Origin: Actinomycetota bacterium
GTDB lineage: Bacteria; Actinomycetota; Actinomycetes; Streptosporangiales; Streptosporangiaceae
Length of the DNA: 64,000 nt
NCBI GenBank assembly: GCA_027313705.1
Contig: DAHVDE010000023.1
Span: forward strand, 41,419 to 105,418
Direction: 5' to 3'
This document shows, in pieces, positions 34,824 through 43,772 of the stretch. Positions within the stretch are counted from its first letter, which is position 1; each line of letters starts with the position of its first letter. Below the pieces are notes generated by a model. That model saw only the letters and a list, made by a program, of their open reading frames with translations, did no database searches and had not been told where the DNA came from. Made by a program: the position numbers and the translations under genes.

Positions 34824-36506
34824 GTGGGTGCGGATAGTGAGCGGCCGTGGCTGCCTCCCTGGGTCGCGGAGGGCGTGCCGCCAGACGAGGTGGATCCGTG
34901 GTGGGAAGCGCCCGAGCCCGAGGCGCCACCGGACGTGCTCCCCGAGCCGCCTGGCTCCCTCTTGCGAGTGCTGGCGGGGCGCTGGATCGCTTTTACGCGA
35001 ACGGCGCAGCAGCTGGGGTCCGGGCCAGGATCGGGTTTCGAGGAACGCGGACTACTTGACGTGCTGGCGCCCAGCCCCAATCTGGCCGCGTTCGCTGCTG
35101 ACGCATTCGGGGCTGATCCATTCGGAGCCGACTTGGCTGGCGTGAGCGATGACGAACTCGCCGGAGTGCTCGGCGCCGTCAAGAGGTTGGCGTCGTGGCA
35201 GGCTGGGCTGGAACTGGCCGCTGTCACCGAGCTTGACCGGCGGCGGCGGGCGCGGGCCAGGCCTGGCTCGTCGCGTGACCAGGACCATGTCACCTCCGAA
35301 CTGGCTCTCGGATTGACCATGACAGAACGGTCGGCCGAGATGCTCGTGGAGCTAGCACGCGGAGTAGCTCGGCTGCCTGGCGTGCGCAAGGCGCTGCTAG
35401 CCGGCCGAATCGACCGGGCGCGGGCAGCGGTGTTCGCCGAAGAGCTGGCCATGCTCGACAAGGTGAAGGCGAACGCCATCGCAGCGGCGCTGGTCGGACC
35501 TGCGGAACAAATGACGACCGCGCGGCTGCGTGCGGCGATCCGGCGGCTGATCATGGAGCTGTTTCCGCATGAGGTGCGGGAACGGGCCAGGCGGGCACGC
35601 CGGCTGGCACGGGTGGAGGCGTGGCCGGAGGGATCAGGAAACGCGGGACTGGCCGGCCGTGAGCTGCCGATGGCCGAAGTGATCACGGCAGACAAGCGGA
35701 TCAGCGCGATGGCGCAAGAGCTGCGGGCCGCAGGCGTCCAGGGGACTATGGACGAGCTCCGCGCCGCCGTATTCACTGCGCTCCTGACCGGCCGCGACCC
35801 CGCCGCTCAGTGCCGCGTCCCGAACACCGGCACTCCGAACACCGGCACCCCGAACACCGGCACCGGCCGCCCGGACGGAGTGCCTGCGGGACTCGCGGGG
35901 TTCTCTGGGGTGACCGGGACGGTACACCTCACCTTGCCCCTGACGACCTGGCTAGGCTGGTCGGACTCGCCTGGCGAGGTCCATGGCTATGGGCCGCTAC
36001 CCGCCGACACCTGCCGTGACCTGGCCGATCGAGTAGCTAGCAGTCAGGACGCCCGCTGGTGCCTGACCCTGACCAGCCAGGATGGTCGTGCTGCGGCTCA
36101 CGCTTGCGCTCGCGCCGGACCAAGCCGGGCGCCGGGACAAGGGTTGCGGGAGTGGCTGGCCGGACTGCAACTGGATCGGCCAGAACGCGGTATTTGCAAT
36201 CATTTTCGGAAAACTTCCGCTTACCGGCCGGGGGCAAAACTCGGGCATCTGGTCAAAATCCGCCAGCGCACCTGCGCCAACCCCATCTGCCGCCGTCCAG
36301 CAGAACAATGCGACCTTGACCACACCATCCCCTGGGACCGAGGCGGCCTCACCTGCGAATGTAACCTGGCGCCCCTATGCCGGCGACACCACCGCTGCAA
36401 GCAAGCGCCGAGGTGGCATCTGGCCCAGACTGAGCCTGGTCACCTCACCTGGACGACACCGAGCGGCCGCAGCTATCCGGCGGCACCCGACGTCTATCCC
36501 GTCTGA
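34824..36506 (+). CDS. DUF222/HNH endonuclease of the 13E12 repeat family
   Basis: A 560-residue protein typical of the 13E12 elements of actinobacteria. The N-terminal DUF222 region extends to about residue 330. A low-complexity linker with three NTGTP units (15-base tandem repeat at about 35820-35867) follows. The C-terminal HNH nuclease has CANPICRRP, CDLDHTIPW, and LCRRHH motifs for metal binding and catalysis. GTG 34824 is used because GGAGG lies eight bases before it. It is inserted between ipdC and fadA6 and its last 13 bases overlap fadA6. The biological function of the family is not established. Confidence 0.9.
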   Translation: MGADSERPWLPPWVAEGVPPDEVDPWWEAPEPEAPPDVLPEPPGSLLRVLAGRWIAFTRTAQQLGSGPGSGFEERGLLDVLAPSPNLAAFAADAFGADPFGADLAGVSDDELAGVLGAVKRLASWQAGLELAAVTELDRRRRARARPGSSRDQDHVTSELALGLTMTERSAEMLVELARGVARLPGVRKALLAGRIDRARAAVFAEELAMLDKVKANAIAAALVGPAEQMTTARLRAAIRRLIMELFPHEVRERARRARRLARVEAWPEGSGNAGLAGRELPMAEVITADKRISAMAQELRAAGVQGTMDELRAAVFTALLTGRDPAAQCRVPNTGTPNTGTPNTGTGRPDGVPAGLAGFSGVTGTVHLTLPLTTWLGWSDSPGEVHGYGPLPADTCRDLADRVASSQDARWCLTLTSQDGRAAAHACARAGPSRAPGQGLREWLAGLQLDRPERGICNHFRKTSAYRPGAKLGHLVKIRQRTCANPICRRPAEQCDLDHTIPWDRGGLTCECNLAPLCRRHHRCKQAPRWHLAQTEPGHLTWTTPSGRSYPAAPDVYPV

Positions 36507-37666
36507 CCGAGGCGTTCGATGATCGTCACGTTGGCCTGGCCGCCGCCCTCGCACATCGTCTGGAGACCGAGCCGGCCACCGGTGCGCTCCAGGGCATAGA
36601 GCAACGTGGTCAGCAACCGTGCACCCGTCGCCCCTAGCGGATGCCCCAGCGCGATCGCGCCTCCGCTCATGTTGACCCGCTCCAGATTGGCACCGGTCTC
36701 CCGCTGCCAGGCCAGCACCACAGGAGCGAACGCCTCATTGATCTCGACCAGGTCTATGTCGGCCAGGGTCAGCCCGGCTCGGCGCAGTGCGTGCTCGGTT
36801 GCCACGATCGGCGCGGTCAGCATCATCACCGGGTCATCGCCGCGCGCCGAAATGTGGCTGATCCTCGCTCGCGGCCTGAGCCCGTGCTCGGCGACTGCTC
36901 GCTCGGAGGCGATCAGCAACGCGGCGGCGCCGTCGGCGATCTGGCTGGAAAGCGCCGCGGTGATCAGGCCTCCTTCTTCGGCGGGCCGCAGTGAAGCCAT
37001 GGCGGCCATCCGCTCGAGGGAGGTGTCTCGTCGCGGGCATTCGTCTGCGGCTAGGCCGCGGAACGGCGCGATCTCGGCGGAGAAGTGCCCGGCGTCAACG
37101 GCCGCGACGGCACGCTGGTGACTGGCGAGGGCGTATTCCTCCATCTCCTGACGGCTGATCGCCCATTTTGCCGCGATCAGATCGGCCGCACGAAACTGAG
37201 AGATCTCCTGGTCACCGTACCTGGCCAGCCAGCCTTCAGAGCCCTGGAACGGATCGGGGTGGCCAAAGGCCTGGCCCGACGTCATCGCGGCCGCGATCGG
37301 GATCTGGCTCATGTTCTGCACACCGCCGGCCACCACGAGATCGGCGGTGCCGCTCAGCACCGCCTGAGCGGCGAAGTGCACCGCCTGCTGCGAAGAGCCG
37401 CATTGCCGGTCAACGGTCACGCCGGGCACCGCTTCCGGCAGCCCGGCCGCCAGCCATGCGGTGCGGGCGATGTCCCCGGCCTGCGGCCCGATCGTGTCGA
37501 CGCAGCCGAAGATCACGTCGTCCACGGCAGCGGGATCGATTCCGGTTCGCTCGATCAGGGCACCGATCACGTGCGCGCCGAGGTCGGCCGGATGTGCCTT
37601 GGCAAGGCCGCCGCCCCGCTTGCCGACCGGCGCCCGCACCGCGTCGACTATGAATGCCTCAGTCAT
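36494..37666 (-). CDS. fadA6: FadA6, acetyl-CoA acetyltransferase (thiolase) of ring degradation
   Basis: A 390-residue thiolase that removes acetyl-CoA in late sterol nucleus degradation. The nucleophilic Cys is in VDRQCGSSQQAVHF, His in EINEAFAPV/ALGHPLGATG, and the second Cys in TMCEGGGQANVTI. ATG 37666 has ACGGAGG upstream, and a KstR-type palindrome ends 11 bases before it. Its 3' end overlaps the HNH gene by 13 bases on the opposite strand. In mycobacteria it neighbours ipdC, fdxB and kstR2; here the HNH element takes that place. Confidence 0.87.
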   Translation of the reverse strand: MTEAFIVDAVRAPVGKRGGGLAKAHPADLGAHVIGALIERTGIDPAAVDDVIFGCVDTIGPQAGDIARTAWLAAGLPEAVPGVTVDRQCGSSQQAVHFAAQAVLSGTADLVVAGGVQNMSQIPIAAAMTSGQAFGHPDPFQGSEGWLARYGDQEISQFRAADLIAAKWAISRQEMEEYALASHQRAVAAVDAGHFSAEIAPFRGLAADECPRRDTSLERMAAMASLRPAEEGGLITAALSSQIADGAAALLIASERAVAEHGLRPRARISHISARGDDPVMMLTAPIVATEHALRRAGLTLADIDLVEINEAFAPVVLAWQRETGANLERVNMSGGAIALGHPLGATGARLLTTLLYALERTGGRLGLQTMCEGGGQANVTIIERLGQTG

Positions 37667-37677
37667 CTGGCCTCCGT

Positions 37678-37695
37678 ACTAGAACGAGTTCTAGT
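37678..37695. promoter_or_regulatory. KstR-type operator before fadA6
   Basis: ACTAGAACGAGTTCTAGT is a perfect palindrome with 8-bp arms and a two-base centre, matching TNNAACNNGTTNNA. It lies 11 bases upstream of the fadA6 start. TAGTAC in the arm reads as a -10 element for fadA6, so binding would block transcription. KstR itself is not in the window. Confidence 0.82.
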
Positions 37696-37920
37696 TTACG
37701 GCGGACCATCGGGCAGTTCGAAGCCGCACTTGGCGCCCGCGGCATTGGCGAGCCGCCAGTCCAGCGTCGCAAGGCGGCAGCCAAGGAACTCGGCGATCGC
37801 GACATACCAGGCGTCATAGCAGGTGACGCTTCCGCGCAGTCCCCGGATCCGGTCGGCGAAAGGTTCGTAAGGGTAAAGCTGTGGCCCGAGTGCCTCCAGG
37901 TCGGCGTGCGCCAACGACAC
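37696..37920 (-). pseudogene. Truncated VapC-type PIN-domain toxin
   Basis: The 74-residue frame looks like the second half of a VapC toxin: PFADRIRGLRGSVTCYDAWY, then VAIAEFLGCRLATLDWRLANA, with the PIN acidic residues in YDAWY and TLDWRLA. The first half with the leading Asp of the active site is missing, and no antitoxin gene is recognised upstream. The stop touches the KstR-type box of fadA6. It is read as a relic of a toxin-antitoxin module. Confidence 0.6.
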
Positions 37921-38029
37921 GGCTTCCGGCGAGACCTTTCCCGTCGCCGCCGGTCAGCGTCGCTGAAAGACAAGCTGAAAGACAAGAAGTCGTCGGCTGA
38001 CAGCCGGGCCGGTCGCCGGATCGACACTG

Positions 38030-38518
38030 TCATGCAGGCAGAGTGCCAGCATTGCTGCTACTTTGCAGCTTCTTGGGCAGGTAGGCGGCACCAGGCCCGT
38101 CCAGGCGAGCGGTGTCCGCCGGATTGGAGATCGAGCACCTGTCGAGCGACAGGCAGCCACAGCCGATGCAGGAGTCAAGCCCGTCACGCAGCGCGACAAG
38201 CGCGTCAATCTGGTCATTGAGGCGCTGGCGCCACCCCAGGGACAGCTGCGCCCAGTCGGCCCTGGTGGGCGTGCGCTTGGCCGGCAGCGAGTTCAGGGCG
38301 GCCGCGACCTCGTCAAGGCTGAGCCCGATGTTGCGGGCGGCCCTGATGAAGGCGAGGCGCCGCAGCGTGCTCCGCTCGAACCGGCGCTGACCACCGGAAG
38401 TCCTGGTCGCGGCGAGCAAGCCGAGCCCTTCGTAGTAACGCACGGCCGACTCGGCGAATCCGCTGCGCCGCGCGATTTCGCCGACCGTCAGCAAGTCCGT
38501 GCTGCGCAAGAAGCTCAC
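38030..38518 (-). CDS. soxR: SoxR, redox-sensing MerR-family activator
   Basis: A 162-residue MerR-family regulator. The N-terminal winged helix reads LTVGEIARRSGFAESAVRYY. The [2Fe-2S] cluster cysteines are in CIGCGCLSLDRC, the SoxR signature. It diverges from the fadE26 operon. Three tandem GTTGACTTCAA repeats lie 8 bases upstream of the start and may be its own operator. In actinobacteria SoxR responds to redox-active compounds rather than superoxide alone. Direct target genes cannot be read from this window. Confidence 0.9.
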   Translation of the reverse strand: MSFLRSTDLLTVGEIARRSGFAESAVRYYEGLGLLAATRTSGGQRRFERSTLRRLAFIRAARNIGLSLDEVAAALNSLPAKRTPTRADWAQLSLGWRQRLNDQIDALVALRDGLDSCIGCGCLSLDRCSISNPADTARLDGPGAAYLPKKLQSSSNAGTLPA

Positions 38519-38526
38519 CCTCGGGA

Positions 38527-38559
38527 GTTGACTTCAAGTTGACTTCAAGTTGACTTCAA
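38527..38559. promoter_or_regulatory. Three perfect 11-bp tandem repeats upstream of soxR
   Basis: GTTGACTTCAA is repeated three times without gaps. Each unit contains TTGAC, a -35-like element, and the repeats supply TCAAGTTGACTT, similar in composition to SoxR/MerR boxes. The array lies between divergent soxR and fadE26. That SoxR binds it is inferred from position and resemblance. Confidence 0.65.
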
Positions 38560-38612
38560 CTGTCAGTATGACATCTGCCTGCCGCTTCCCCGGGCGTGAG
38601 CCTGCTGGCTAG

Positions 38613-38630
38613 ACTAGAACACGTTCTAGC
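38613..38630. promoter_or_regulatory. KstR-type operator before fadE26
   Basis: ACTAGAACACGTTCTAGC matches TNNAACNNGTTNNA with 7-bp perfect arms (one mismatch at the eighth pair). It lies 34 bases before the TTG start of fadE26. Confidence 0.8.
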
Positions 38631-38664
38631 TGGCAACTGGAAGTGGCTGGCAACTGGAGGCGGC

Positions 38665-39849
38665 TTGCATCTCACGTATACGCCTGAGCAGGAGAAACTG
38701 GCGACCGAACTACGAGAGTACTTTGCCTGCCTGATGACGCCGCAGCGTCGCGAGGCGCTGGCAGCGCCGGAAGGCGACTACGGCGAAGGCAGCGCCTACC
38801 TGGAGGTGGTTCGTCAGCTCGGCGCGGACGGCTGGCTGACCTTGAGCTGGCCGACCGAGTACGGCGGACGGGGCGCCAGCGTCACCGACCAGCTGATCTT
38901 CACCGACGAGGCGTCGGTAGCCGGCGTGCCCGTACCTTTCCTGACCATCAACACCGTCGGCCCCACGATCATGCGGTTCGGCACCGACGAGCAGAAGGCC
39001 TTCTACCTGCCGAAGATCGCCGCTGGTGAGCTGCATTTCTCGATTGGCTACTCCGAGCCCGAGGCGGGCACCGACCTGGCCGCGCTGCGTACCAGGGCGG
39101 TCAGGGATGGCGACGAGTACGTGATCAACGGCCAGAAGATGTGGACCTCACTGATTAGCTACGCGGACTACGTCTGGCTGGCCTGCCGCACCGATCCTGA
39201 CGCGCCTAGGCACAAGGGCCTGTCGATCATCATCGTCCCGGCAGACGCGCCTGGCTTCTCCTGGACCCCGGTGCCGACGCTGGCCGGGATAGCGACGAGT
39301 GCTACTTACTACCAGGATGTGCGGGTTCCTGCCGGGAACCTGGTAGGCAAGGAGAACCAGGGCTGGCCGCTGATCACGAACCAGCTCAACCACGAGCGCG
39401 TCGCCTTGACCTCGGCCGCGCCGCTTCAGAAGGCGCTGCGTGACGTGCGCGACTGGGCGGCGGAGACGAGAACGACAGGCGGCAAGAAGGTCATCGACGC
39501 CGAGTGGGTCAGGCTCAGCCTGGCTCGGGTGCACGCCAAGACCGAGGTACTCAAGCTCCTCAACTGGCGGATAGCCGCCCAGTCAGACGCCGGGCAGCCG
39601 CTGCACCCCGCGGCCGCCTCGGCGACCAAGGTGTACGGCACTGAGCTGACCATCGAGGCCTGCCGCCTGCTGCTCGAGGTGCTCGGACCTGACGCTCAGG
39701 TGAGCGCCGGGTCGCCAGGCGCGCCGCTGGCCGGCCGGATCGAGCGCATGCAGCGGTCGGCCCTGATCTTGACCTTCGGTGGCGGCACCAACGAGATCCA
39801 GCGCGACATCATCGCCGCAGCCGCGCTCGGCCTGCCCTATAAGCGCTGA
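38665..39849 (+). CDS. fadE26: FadE26 (ChsE4), acyl-CoA dehydrogenase subunit of sterol side-chain degradation
   Basis: The ChsE4-ChsE5 heterotetramer desaturates the C8 side-chain CoA ester of cholesterol (3-oxo-cholest-4-en-26-oyl-CoA). The 394-residue product begins with HLTYTPEQEKLATELREYF and LMTPQRREAL, as in FadE26. It contains HFSIGYSEPEAGTDLA, QKMWTSLISYADYVW and ILTFGGGTNEIQRDI. I use the TTG at 38665, preceded by GGAGG, because homology begins there. The open frame upstream would run through the KstR-type box. fadE27 follows 15 bases later. Confidence 0.9.
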   Translation: MHLTYTPEQEKLATELREYFACLMTPQRREALAAPEGDYGEGSAYLEVVRQLGADGWLTLSWPTEYGGRGASVTDQLIFTDEASVAGVPVPFLTINTVGPTIMRFGTDEQKAFYLPKIAAGELHFSIGYSEPEAGTDLAALRTRAVRDGDEYVINGQKMWTSLISYADYVWLACRTDPDAPRHKGLSIIIVPADAPGFSWTPVPTLAGIATSATYYQDVRVPAGNLVGKENQGWPLITNQLNHERVALTSAAPLQKALRDVRDWAAETRTTGGKKVIDAEWVRLSLARVHAKTEVLKLLNWRIAAQSDAGQPLHPAAASATKVYGTELTIEACRLLLEVLGPDAQVSAGSPGAPLAGRIERMQRSALILTFGGGTNEIQRDIIAAAALGLPYKR

Positions 39850-39864
39850 CCTAAAGGATATTTC

Positions 39865-40974
39865 ATGGATTTCTCCGTGACGCAGGCGCAAGAGGAGCTC
39901 TCCGCGCTCAGCAGGCGCATTCTCACCGACCGGGTGACCCCGGAACGACTGGCCGAGCTCGAGCAAACGGGCCAGGGCTTCGACGAAGCCGCGTGGGCAG
40001 AACTCACGGCGGCGGGCATACTAGCCGCCGCACTGCCGGATAACACAGCACTGCCGGATAACACGGGCGGTGACGGCTACGGGCTGGCCGAGCAATGCTC
40101 GATCCTTATCGAGCTCGGCCGTGCGGTCGCCCCGTTGCCTTACCTGGAGACCATCGTGCTCGGCGCAAGCGCTCTTTCTGGTCATCCAGCAGGCTACGGA
40201 GCGGCAGCCGCGCGCGGTGAGCTGATCATCGCGGCCGCCCTGGCCGAGCCCGCCGGTTATGACCTTGCCGAGCCGGGGATGCGCGCCGAGCCTGACGGCA
40301 CCGGCTGGATGCTGAACGGCACCAAGACGGCGGTGCCGTACGGAGCGGTCGCCGGGCTTTTCCTGGTCAGCGCGACGACGCCGGAAGGCGCCCGGGTGTT
40401 CGCAGTCGAGCGCGGTGACAGCGGAGTCGAGGTGGCCGGCCAGCGTCTCGTCGACGGCGCGGGCGCGGCGCGGCTGCACCTGACCGATGTCACGCTTACG
40501 GCCGACCGGCTGATCGGCGGGGTTGACGGACGGCTGCTCGGCTGGCTGCTCGACCGGGCCACGGTCGGCCTTTGCGCGCTGCAACTCGGCGTGACCGAGC
40601 GCGCGCTCGAGCGGACCGCCGAGTACGCCCGCGACCGCCATGCCTTCGGCCGGCCCATCGGCGCCTTCCAGGCCGTGGCCCAGCGCCTCGCCGACGCCTA
40701 CATCGACGTCGAGGCGATCAGGCTGACCATGTGGCAAGCGGCATGGCGGCTTGAGGCCGGGCTGCCGGCCCAGGCTGAGCTCGCGACGGCGAAGTTCTGG
40801 GCCGCGGAAGGCGGCCACCGAGTCGCCCACACCGCCGTGCACGTGCACGGCGGAGTAGGCATCGACATCAGCCACCCGCTGCACAGGTACTTCGCCGCCG
40901 CCAAGCGGCTTGAGTTCGCCCTCGGCGGCGCAACCGCCCAGCTACTCGACCTGGGCACGGTTCTGGCCAGCTGA
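39865..40974 (+). CDS. fadE27: FadE27 (ChsE5), second subunit of the ChsE4-ChsE5 dehydrogenase
   Basis: A 369-residue acyl-CoA dehydrogenase, partner of FadE26. It has YARDRHAFGRPIGAFQAVAQ (FAD region) and a C-terminal HVHGGVGIDISHPLHRY segment. Residues LPDNTALPDNT come from an 18-base tandem duplication at about 40035-40070, a recent in-frame expansion in the N-terminal domain. ATG 39865 has AAAGGA upstream. Its last 33 bases overlap the convergent nitronate-monooxygenase-like gene. Confidence 0.88.
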   Translation: MDFSVTQAQEELSALSRRILTDRVTPERLAELEQTGQGFDEAAWAELTAAGILAAALPDNTALPDNTGGDGYGLAEQCSILIELGRAVAPLPYLETIVLGASALSGHPAGYGAAAARGELIIAAALAEPAGYDLAEPGMRAEPDGTGWMLNGTKTAVPYGAVAGLFLVSATTPEGARVFAVERGDSGVEVAGQRLVDGAGAARLHLTDVTLTADRLIGGVDGRLLGWLLDRATVGLCALQLGVTERALERTAEYARDRHAFGRPIGAFQAVAQRLADAYIDVEAIRLTMWQAAWRLEAGLPAQAELATAKFWAAEGGHRVAHTAVHVHGGVGIDISHPLHRYFAAAKRLEFALGGATAQLLDLGTVLAS

Positions 40975-42078
40975 CCGACTGGCCAGGCCGTCCAGCGTCG
41001 CCTGCGCCTCGGCGACCAGGGCTGCCATGACGTCGGCTACGGAGCGCACCTCGTTCATCCGGCCGACGATCTGTCCTACCGGCATCGGTACCACGTCGGG
41101 GTCACCTGAGCGCATCAGCCGCTGGTGCGCCTCACTGACCAGAATGTTCTGGAGCGGCATGGGCAGCGGGGCAGGCGCGCCCGCATCCTCCCATGCCTGC
41201 GTCCACTTGTTCTTGAGCAGCCTGGCCGGCTTGCCGCTGTAGACGCGGGACCGCACCGTATCAGAAGACGTCGCCGCCAGCAGCGCCTCGTGCAGCGCGG
41301 ATGCCTCGATGCCTTGCGCGTACTCCCTGGTCGCCAGCCAGTATGAGCCGATCCAGGCCCCGGTCGCGCCGAGCGCGAGCGCGGCGACTACCTGCCTGCC
41401 CGAGCCGATGCCGCCCGCGGCGAGTACGGGGACGTCCGCACCAACGGCGTCCACGATCTCTGGCACCAGGACCATGCTGGCTATCTCGCCAGTGTGGCCG
41501 CCCGCCTCGTAGCCCTGAGCGACCACGATGTCGACGCCGTTGCTGACGTGCCTGGCCGCGTGCTGCGCCTTGCCCGCCAGCGCGGCAACCGCGATGCCCT
41601 TGCGATGCGCGCTCACGATCACGTCGTCGGGCGGCGAACCGAGCGCGTTAGCGATCAGTACGACCGGGTGATCGAGTGCCACCTCGACGTGCGACCTGGC
41701 GACAGAGTGCAGCCAGCCGAGCACGCCGGCCCTCGCCTCGCCTTCGGCAGGCAGCGGCGGCACGCCGAGCTTGAGCAAGGTCTGGTCTACGAACTCCTTG
41801 TGACCGGCGGGGATCAGCTGGTCGAGATCGAACTGGGTGCCTTCTGCGGGCACCTTGGCAGGCATGACTATGTCCACGCCGTAAGGCCGGCCGCCGGTGT
41901 TGGCGTCCATCCAGCTAAGCGCGGCTTCGAGCTCGGCGGCCTCGTTGTAGCGGACGCAACCGAGCACGCCAAGCCCGCCAGCCCGGCTGATCGCGGCGGC
42001 CACGTGCTCGGACGGGGTAAAGCCCACGATCGGGTACTCGATGCCGAACCGGTCGCAGATCGGGGTGCGGAGCGACAT
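40942..42078 (-). CDS. Nitronate-monooxygenase-like flavoprotein
   Basis: A 378-residue TIM-barrel flavoprotein of the NMO/2-nitropropane dioxygenase fold. FGIEYPIVGFTPSEHVAAAI opens the barrel, AQGYEAGGHTGEI is the phosphate-binding loop, and AAGGIGSGRQVVAALALGATG the FMN site. It follows fadD19 by 5 bases on the same strand and is thus in the KstR-type regulon. It differs from IpdC in the N-terminus and in length, so it is not a duplicate of that gene. A role as an enoyl-CoA reductase or nitronate detoxifier in side-chain degradation is possible; the substrate is unknown. Confidence 0.78.
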   Translation of the reverse strand: MSLRTPICDRFGIEYPIVGFTPSEHVAAAISRAGGLGVLGCVRYNEAAELEAALSWMDANTGGRPYGVDIVMPAKVPAEGTQFDLDQLIPAGHKEFVDQTLLKLGVPPLPAEGEARAGVLGWLHSVARSHVEVALDHPVVLIANALGSPPDDVIVSAHRKGIAVAALAGKAQHAARHVSNGVDIVVAQGYEAGGHTGEIASMVLVPEIVDAVGADVPVLAAGGIGSGRQVVAALALGATGAWIGSYWLATREYAQGIEASALHEALLAATSSDTVRSRVYSGKPARLLKNKWTQAWEDAGAPAPLPMPLQNILVSEAHQRLMRSGDPDVVPMPVGQIVGRMNEVRSVADVMAALVAEAQATLDGLASRSAGQNRAQVE

Positions 42079-42083
42079 GGCGA

Positions 42084-43709
42084 TCAGACTCCTGTCTCGG
42101 GATTGCCGGGCTTGGTCGCGCCAAGCTTGGCGTCGGCGAACTTCTTCGCCCAGGTGTAGTCGGCCTTGCCGCTCGGGGTACGCCCGATCGAGTCGGTCAG
42201 CCAGATCGTGCGCGGCACCTTGTAGCCGGCGACGTGCTTGCTCACGACCGCCTCAAGGTCGGCCAGGTCAAGATCACGGCCTTGGCGCGGCTGCACGATG
42301 GCGGCGACCCGCTGCCCTAGCCGCTCGTCAGGTATGCCGATGACCAGCGCGTCGAACACGTCTGGATGCTGCTTGAGCGCGCTCTCGACCTCCTCGGGGA
42401 ACACCTTCTCACCGCCGGTATTCACCGAGGAGCTACCCCGGCCGAGCAGCGTGATGCTGCCGTCCGCTTCGACCCTGGCGAAATCGCCAGGCACCACGTA
42501 GCGCTCGCCTTCGACCATGACGAAAATCCTGGCGCTCTTCTCCGGGTCCTTGTAGTAGCCGAGCGGCACGTGACCGCCCCGCGCGATCCGGCCGGCCTCG
42601 CCAGGACCGACCCGCTTGCCCTCGTCGTCGATCACGATCGTGCTCGGGCCAGGGTGCACGGTCGGCCCGCCTAGCTGCTGATTACCCGCGCTGGCGAACG
42701 AGATGCCGGTGAAGCCGGTCTCTGACGAGCCGATCGCGTCGGTGATTACGACGTTCGGGAGCGCCGCGAACACCGCGTCCTTAGTGCTCTGCGAGAACAG
42801 TGCGCCGTTGGATGAGACTGAGAGCAGCGAGGAGCCGTCGTAGCCGCCCGCAGCGTAAAGATCGATGAGCGGCCTGGCCATCGCGTCGCCGACCACCACG
42901 AGCACGTTGACCTTGTGGCGTTGCACAGCGCGCCAGACCTGGTCGGGGTCGAAGGCGCGGATCAGCACCACCGTGTCGCCGGTGAACAGGCTCATCAGCG
43001 CGGTCCACTGCGCACTGCCATGTATGAGCGGCGCCACGCAGAGCTTGGCCAGGCCAGGGCCGTTGGCTGTGCTCTGGGACTGCGCCCATTCGTCAGGCAG
43101 CGGCTGACCGGTCAGGAAGTCGATGCCGCCGCCAAGGGTCCGCCAGACATCTTCCTGCCGCCAGAGCACGCCCTTGGGATAGCCGGTGGTGCCGCCGGTA
43201 TAGAGCAGGTAGATGTCGTCGCCGCTGCGCGGCCCGAAGTCACGCTCGGCGGCGGCTGCGGCCAGTGCCTCATCGTAAGGCACTCCTGGGGCGTCAGGTA
43301 CGGCAGCACCGCCGTCGTCGATGACCACGGCGCCGCGCACGCCTGGCGCGTCGGCCAGGACCTTGGCGACCAGCGGCGCGAACTCCCTGTCGTAGACCAG
43401 CGCGACCAGGTCCGCGTCGGCGAGCATGTACCTGAGCTCGCTCTCCACGTAGCGGAAGTTGATGTTCACGGTCCTGGCCCTGAGCTTGTAGGTAGCCAGC
43501 AGCGTCTCGAGCGCTTCGATCGAGTTGCGCGCGTACAGACCGACGTGATCGTCTTTGCCGACGCCGAGGCTGGCCAGATGGTGGGCGAGCCTGGTTGACC
43601 GGTCGTCGAGTTCCCGGTAACTCACCTGACGTTCGCCGCAGGCCACGGCCACCCGCTCAGGGACGGCGTCGGCGGCGTGCTCGAACAAGTCGGCGATGTT
43701 GAGTGCCAT
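42084..43709 (-). CDS. fadD19: FadD19, steroid side-chain acyl-CoA synthetase
   Basis: Activates the C26 carboxylate of sterol side chains with ATP and CoA, including branched sterols. The 541-residue product has the AMP-binding motif [14 protein letters not shown], later SSETGF, and [18 protein letters not shown], with a catalytic Lys near the C-terminus in GKADY. It diverges from echA19, as in mycobacteria. There is no ribosome site before the ATG. A -10-like TAGTTT lies six bases upstream, so the mRNA is probably leaderless. The KstR-type box overlaps that -10. Confidence 0.9.
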   Translation of the reverse strand: MALNIADLFEHAADAVPERVAVACGERQVSYRELDDRSTRLAHHLASLGVGKDDHVGLYARNSIEALETLLATYKLRARTVNINFRYVESELRYMLADADLVALVYDREFAPLVAKVLADAPGVRGAVVIDDGGAAVPDAPGVPYDEALAAAAAERDFGPRSGDDIYLLYTGGTTGYPKGVLWRQEDVWRTLGGGIDFLTGQPLPDEWAQSQSTANGPGLAKLCVAPLIHGSAQWTALMSLFTGDTVVLIRAFDPDQVWRAVQRHKVNVLVVVGDAMARPLIDLYAAGGYDGSSLLSVSSNGALFSQSTKDAVFAALPNVVITDAIGSSETGFTGISFASAGNQQLGGPTVHPGPSTIVIDDEGKRVGPGEAGRIARGGHVPLGYYKDPEKSARIFVMVEGERYVVPGDFARVEADGSITLLGRGSSSVNTGGEKVFPEEVESALKQHPDVFDALVIGIPDERLGQRVAAIVQPRQGRDLDLADLEAVVSKHVAGYKVPRTIWLTDSIGRTPSGKADYTWAKKFADAKLGATKPGNPETGV

Positions 43710-43715
43710 GGGACG

Positions 43716-43735
43716 AAACTAGAACGTGTTACTGT
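43716..43735. promoter_or_regulatory. KstR-type operator between fadD19 and echA19
   Basis: ACTAGAACGTGTTACTGT (43718-43735) has a perfect left arm TAGAAC-NN-GTT; the last base of TNNAACNNGTTNNA is T instead of A. On the minus strand the arm supplies TAGTTT six bases before the fadD19 ATG, reading as a -10 for a leaderless mRNA. It also lies 37 bases before echA19. Confidence 0.72.
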
Positions 43736-43772
43736 TCCAGGGCAACCCGCCTTGGCAAGGAGACGAAGGTCA

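Noticed and set aside
37659..38033. 124-residue minus-strand frame overlapping the VapC relic
   Set aside because: Very Arg- and Ser-rich, typical of a shadow frame; the alternative frame shows PIN-domain homology.
38596..38664. Longer fadE26 start at a GTG
   Set aside because: It would place the KstR-type operator inside the coding region; homology begins after TTG 38665.
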